DNA of 64,000 bases, taken from assembly GCF_017052465.1 (NCBI RefSeq), contig NZ_JAFHKT010000138.1, forward strand, positions 1 through 64,000. Reading direction: 5' to 3'. Under the pieces are notes generated by a model that saw only the letters and a program-made list of their open reading frames with translations, had not been told where the DNA came from and searched no databases. How positions within the stretch are numbered: the first letter of the stretch is position 1; each line of letters starts with the position of its first letter. This document shows, piece by piece, positions 61,280 through 64,000 of the stretch. This stretch comes from Arthrobacter pascens. Its GTDB lineage: Bacteria > Actinomycetota > Actinomycetes > Actinomycetales > Micrococcaceae. The position numbers were made by a program, and so were the translations under genes.

Positions 61280-62808
61280 GCGCAACAGAGGTAACCACCC
61301 ACAACGACGTCGGATCAGCCAGCCGGTTCGACTACATCCGTGCCCGCGCCGGCCTCTGGGCCGCGCTGCCGCTCATGGCCCTGGCACTCTTCCTGCCGCA
61401 GGGACTGCCTTGGGAACAGCGTGCCATGCTCGGCGTGCTCAGCTTCATCGTCCTCTTCTGGGTCACCGAAACCATCCCCATCCCCGCAACAGCCCTGATC
61501 GGCATCGCCCTGCTGGTCTTGCTCGGCGTGGGCACCCCCTCAGAGGTCTACTCCGCGTTCGGCTCCCCTACCGTTTTCCTGGTCATCGGCGCATTTATCC
61601 TCGCCCGTGCCATGACCGTGCACGGGCTGGACCGCAGGTTCGCCTTGCGCGTGCTGTCCCTTCCCAAAGTCGGCGACAGCACCCATCTGACCGCACTGGC
61701 GTTCATGATCGTAGCCACACTGCTCGCCATGCTGGTCTCGGCCTCCGCGACCGCCGCCATGCTGCTCCCGATCGGCATCGGCGTCGTCCGCACGGTCGGC
61801 GACCTCATCCACGACCCGGCCAGCGGCAGTAAAAGCTACCAGACACGCTTCTCCTGCATGCTGATGCTCGCCATCGCCTACGGCGCCGGTGTCGGCTCCG
61901 TCCTCACTCCAGTCACGGGCATCGCCAACGTCATCGGCCGCGGCACCGTGGAGCAGATGACCGGATACCAGATCCCCCTCTTCGACTGGGTGTCCATCTC
62001 CGGCCCCTACGTCCTTGGCCTCGGGACCCTGATGTTCATCGCTCTGGTGTTCATGAACAAGCCGGAAACCCACTTCATCCCCAACGGGACGGCATCCTTC
62101 CGCCGCCAGTACAACGAACTCGGCCCCATGACGCGCGGTGAAAAAATCGTCGCGCTCGTCTTTGCCCTGACCGTCCTTCTGTGGACCTTTCCGGCAGTCG
62201 TCACGACCCTCAACCTCACGGACCCGGTCATCTCCACGGTTGCCTCCCACATGAACGAGGGATCCGTCGTCGTCCTGCTCGCCGGCTTGCTGTTCCTCAT
62301 TCCCACCCAGAACAAAACACCCACGCTGGAATGGAGCGAAGCCGCCAAAATCGACTGGGGAACCGTCATCCTGGTAGGCGTAGGGCTCACCGTCGGCGCG
62401 ATGATGAAAGCCACCGGCCTGGCCGAAACCATCGGCACGGCCGTCGCGGACGTCACCGGCGTCAACAGCGTCCTGCTGCTGTGCCTGGTGGCCGTGGTGC
62501 TCGGCATGGTCATCTCCGAAACGACCAGCAACACTGCGAGCGTGGGAATCGTTGTGCCCATCATCATTCCCATCGCCGTTGCCATCGGCGTCGATCCGCT
62601 GATTCCCGCGATGGCGGCTATCTTCGGCGGCAACGCCGGCGCCATGCTCCCGGTCTCCACCCCGCCGAACGCCATCGTCTACGGCTCCGGCTACGTGCCG
62701 ATGCTGCGAATGATCAAGACCGGAGTTATTGCGGACCTGGTCACCATTCCGCTGATTCTCATCACCGTCATCGGCATCGGCACCGCAATCGGACTGTCCC
62801 TGCCATAA
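61276..62808 (+). CDS. SLC13/DASS family sodium:carboxylate transporter
   Basis: A 510-residue integral membrane carrier with about 11-12 helices. Family signatures: LFWVTETIPIPATALIGIAL near the N-terminus, LLAMLVSASATAAMLLPIGI in the first half, and MVISETTSNTASVGIVVPII plus GNAGAMLPVSTPPNAIVYGS in the second. Members import di- and tricarboxylates with sodium. The GTG start overlaps the lyase stop, so uptake and lysis are made together. The lyase substrate is therefore probably a carboxylate. Confidence 0.92.
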   Translation: MSATEVTTHNDVGSASRFDYIRARAGLWAALPLMALALFLPQGLPWEQRAMLGVLSFIVLFWVTETIPIPATALIGIALLVLLGVGTPSEVYSAFGSPTVFLVIGAFILARAMTVHGLDRRFALRVLSLPKVGDSTHLTALAFMIVATLLAMLVSASATAAMLLPIGIGVVRTVGDLIHDPASGSKSYQTRFSCMLMLAIAYGAGVGSVLTPVTGIANVIGRGTVEQMTGYQIPLFDWVSISGPYVLGLGTLMFIALVFMNKPETHFIPNGTASFRRQYNELGPMTRGEKIVALVFALTVLLWTFPAVVTTLNLTDPVISTVASHMNEGSVVVLLAGLLFLIPTQNKTPTLEWSEAAKIDWGTVILVGVGLTVGAMMKATGLAETIGTAVADVTGVNSVLLLCLVAVVLGMVISETTSNTASVGIVVPIIIPIAVAIGVDPLIPAMAAIFGGNAGAMLPVSTPPNAIVYGSGYVPMLRMIKTGVIADLVTIPLILITVIGIGTAIGLSLP

Positions 62809-62832
62809 CCGCTGCGCGCCCGGCCCCGCTAA

Positions 62833-62838
62833 TAGGAT
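62833..62838 (+). promoter_or_regulatory. leaderless -10 (TAGGAT) of lacI
   Basis: Seven bases before ATG 62846, so lacI may also be made independently of the lyase operon. Confidence 0.5.
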
Positions 62839-62845
62839 GGACTCC

Positions 62846-63841
62846 ATGGTGAAACTTACGGACGTCGCACGGGCAGCCGGGGTCGGGTACGGCACAGCAT
62901 CGCGGGCACTTAGCGGCAAAGGACCCGTGGGAGGGGACGCCCGCATGCGAGTCCTCGAAGCCGCCCGGGAACTCGGCTACACAGGCGACGCCACCGCCCG
63001 CGCCCTCCGGGAACGCCGGACCAGGAGCGTAGGCCTCATCGTTCCCGACATGACCAACGAGTTCTACACCGCCAGCGCCGAAGTCCTGCAGGACGTACTG
63101 AGAACCGCAGGCCACCACCTCTTCGTCGCCACCACCGGCAACCACCCCGGACGGGACCAGGAAGCACTCAAGGAAATGGCCGCCCGACGCGTCGACGGCA
63201 TCGTCCACGTACCGTCCGGGCCACCTGCCACACATCCCTCCCCCGTCCCGATAGTCGAGCTCAACCGCTACAGCGGACGGAACGTCCCCGCCGTGGTCAG
63301 CGACGACTTCAAGGGCGTCAAAGAACTGACCGACCTCGCCATCAACTCCGGCTACACCGACATCACCGCCATCGTCGGCCCCGACACCTACAGCACCAGC
63401 CGCGACCGGCTCGCAGGCTTCAAAGCCGCCGCACAGCAGGCCGGTTTCGAAGAAAACGCCACAACAGGCAAACGCCTCCGCGTCATGTTCACCGACTTCA
63501 CAGCCGAGGGCGGCGCCCGTGCCATGCATTCCTTGCTGCCAGACCTGCCACAGGCCGTCCTGCCACTGAGCAGCCGGCTGGTCATGGGCGTCCTCAGGAC
63601 AGCACGGGAATCCGGCATCAGAATTCCCGATGACCTCGCCCTCGCCGGATACGGGGATCCCGACTGGTTCGAGATCTGGGGGCCCGGCATCACCACCTTC
63701 GCTCCCCCACTTGCCGAAATGGGCGCACGGGCCGCTGAAACACTGCTGCAGCTGATCGATGGCAACCAACCGGCAGCGACGATCAACCGGATCCCGGGAG
63801 AACTGCGCCTCCGCGGAACCCTGAGCAAGGCCATCCAGTAA
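62846..63841 (+). CDS. LacI family transcriptional regulator
   Basis: A 331-residue repressor with the LacI helix-turn-helix (VKLTDVARAAGVGYGTASRA) and hinge region (RALRERRTRSVGLIVPDMTN), then a ribose-binding-like effector domain (NPG-type segments, DLALAGYGDPDWFEIWGPGI). It probably binds the two palindromes upstream of the lyase operon. ATG 62846 is preferred because it is 7 bases after TAGGAT (62833-62838); an ATG at 62837 overlaps that hexamer. Confidence 0.91.
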   Translation: MVKLTDVARAAGVGYGTASRALSGKGPVGGDARMRVLEAARELGYTGDATARALRERRTRSVGLIVPDMTNEFYTASAEVLQDVLRTAGHHLFVATTGNHPGRDQEALKEMAARRVDGIVHVPSGPPATHPSPVPIVELNRYSGRNVPAVVSDDFKGVKELTDLAINSGYTDITAIVGPDTYSTSRDRLAGFKAAAQQAGFEENATTGKRLRVMFTDFTAEGGARAMHSLLPDLPQAVLPLSSRLVMGVLRTARESGIRIPDDLALAGYGDPDWFEIWGPGITTFAPPLAEMGARAAETLLQLIDGNQPAATINRIPGELRLRGTLSKAIQ

Positions 63842-63844
63842 CTG

Positions 63845-64000
63845 TCAGCTTTCGGGCAGACGCTCAGCCAGTCCCTGGAGCGACGGTTCACGGCCCAACT
63901 CAACGTGCGCAAAGGCCAGCGCCGCTGCCAGGTCCGCCTTGCCGTCATAGATGGCCTTGCACAGGCTGAGGTGCTCAGCGCACTGAACGTTGGGGTCGCG
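63845..64000 (-). CDS. GntR/FadR-type regulator, C-terminal fragment (cut by window edge)
   Basis: The last 51 residues of a minus-strand protein, stop at 63845-63847. The segment AEHLSLCKAIYDGKADLAAA with a following FAHVELG resembles the end of the FCD ligand-binding domain of FadR-type regulators, where a His ligand precedes the last helices. It ends 3 bases from the lacI stop. The DNA-binding half lies outside the window. Confidence 0.65.
   Translation of the reverse strand, partial: RDPNVQCAEHLSLCKAIYDGKADLAAALAFAHVELGREPSLQGLAERLPES

Overview
The window is high-GC, gene-dense chromosomal DNA of an actinobacterium, most likely Arthrobacter, Pseudarthrobacter or a close relative in the Micrococcaceae. 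The evidence is a complete Pup-proteasome locus, a mycothiol ligase (mshC), rbpA, a polyprenol-phosphate mannose synthase (ppm1), and pafB and pafC fused into one 660-residue gene. That fusion is known from Arthrobacter. Many genes have a TAnnnT hexamer 6-7 bases before the start codon, as expected for leaderless actinobacterial transcripts.

Left part (1-34.7 kb) is conserved core genome. It opens with the 3' end of an IS110-like transposase and a tRNA-Leu(GAG). Next come an M20 peptidase, an acyl-CoA dehydrogenase, an aldo/keto reductase, uppP, mshC (ending in a 5 x 16 bp tandem repeat), a PAC2-family protein, a HAD phosphatase and an M50 protease. Positions 9.9-22.9 kb hold trmI, mpa/arc, dop, pup, prcB, prcA, pafA, two FKBP genes, pafBC, tatA and tatC. 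Together these tag proteins with Pup, unfold and degrade them, and regulate the DNA-damage response. They are followed by a HelY/Mtr4-like helicase, an amidohydrolase, ppm1, rbpA (behind a SigR-like promoter), an SPFH/NfeD pair, an rRNA methyltransferase, an S9 peptidase and peptide deformylase.

Positions 34.7-37.8 kb hold a compact type III polyketide operon (synthase, methyltransferase, flavin monooxygenase) that resembles phenolic-lipid operons. Two dyads lie upstream of it.

Positions 38.3-53.3 kb form an accessory catabolic locus with two arms reading away from an IclR/LysR regulator pair. The left arm encodes an MHS-type MFS transporter, a Gfo/Idh dehydrogenase, an Old-Yellow-Enzyme-like reductase, a TIM-barrel protein, an aldo/keto reductase and a KstD-like flavoprotein. 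The right arm encodes a YciI protein, a zinc alcohol dehydrogenase, a second KstD-like flavoprotein and a second MHS transporter. The substrate is unknown; the enzyme set suggests stepwise redox processing of an oxygenated ring compound.

Positions 53.3-59.6 kb hold a membrane-anchored alpha/beta hydrolase, two DHFR/RibD-like proteins, a GNAT acetyltransferase and a large surface protein with seven SBBP repeats (probably a seven-bladed propeller). Positions 59.7-63.8 kb hold an operon of a fumarase/adenylosuccinate-lyase-type enzyme, an SLC13 transporter and a LacI regulator. It is preceded by a near-consensus promoter and two perfect LacI-type palindromes. The window ends inside a GntR/FCD regulator.
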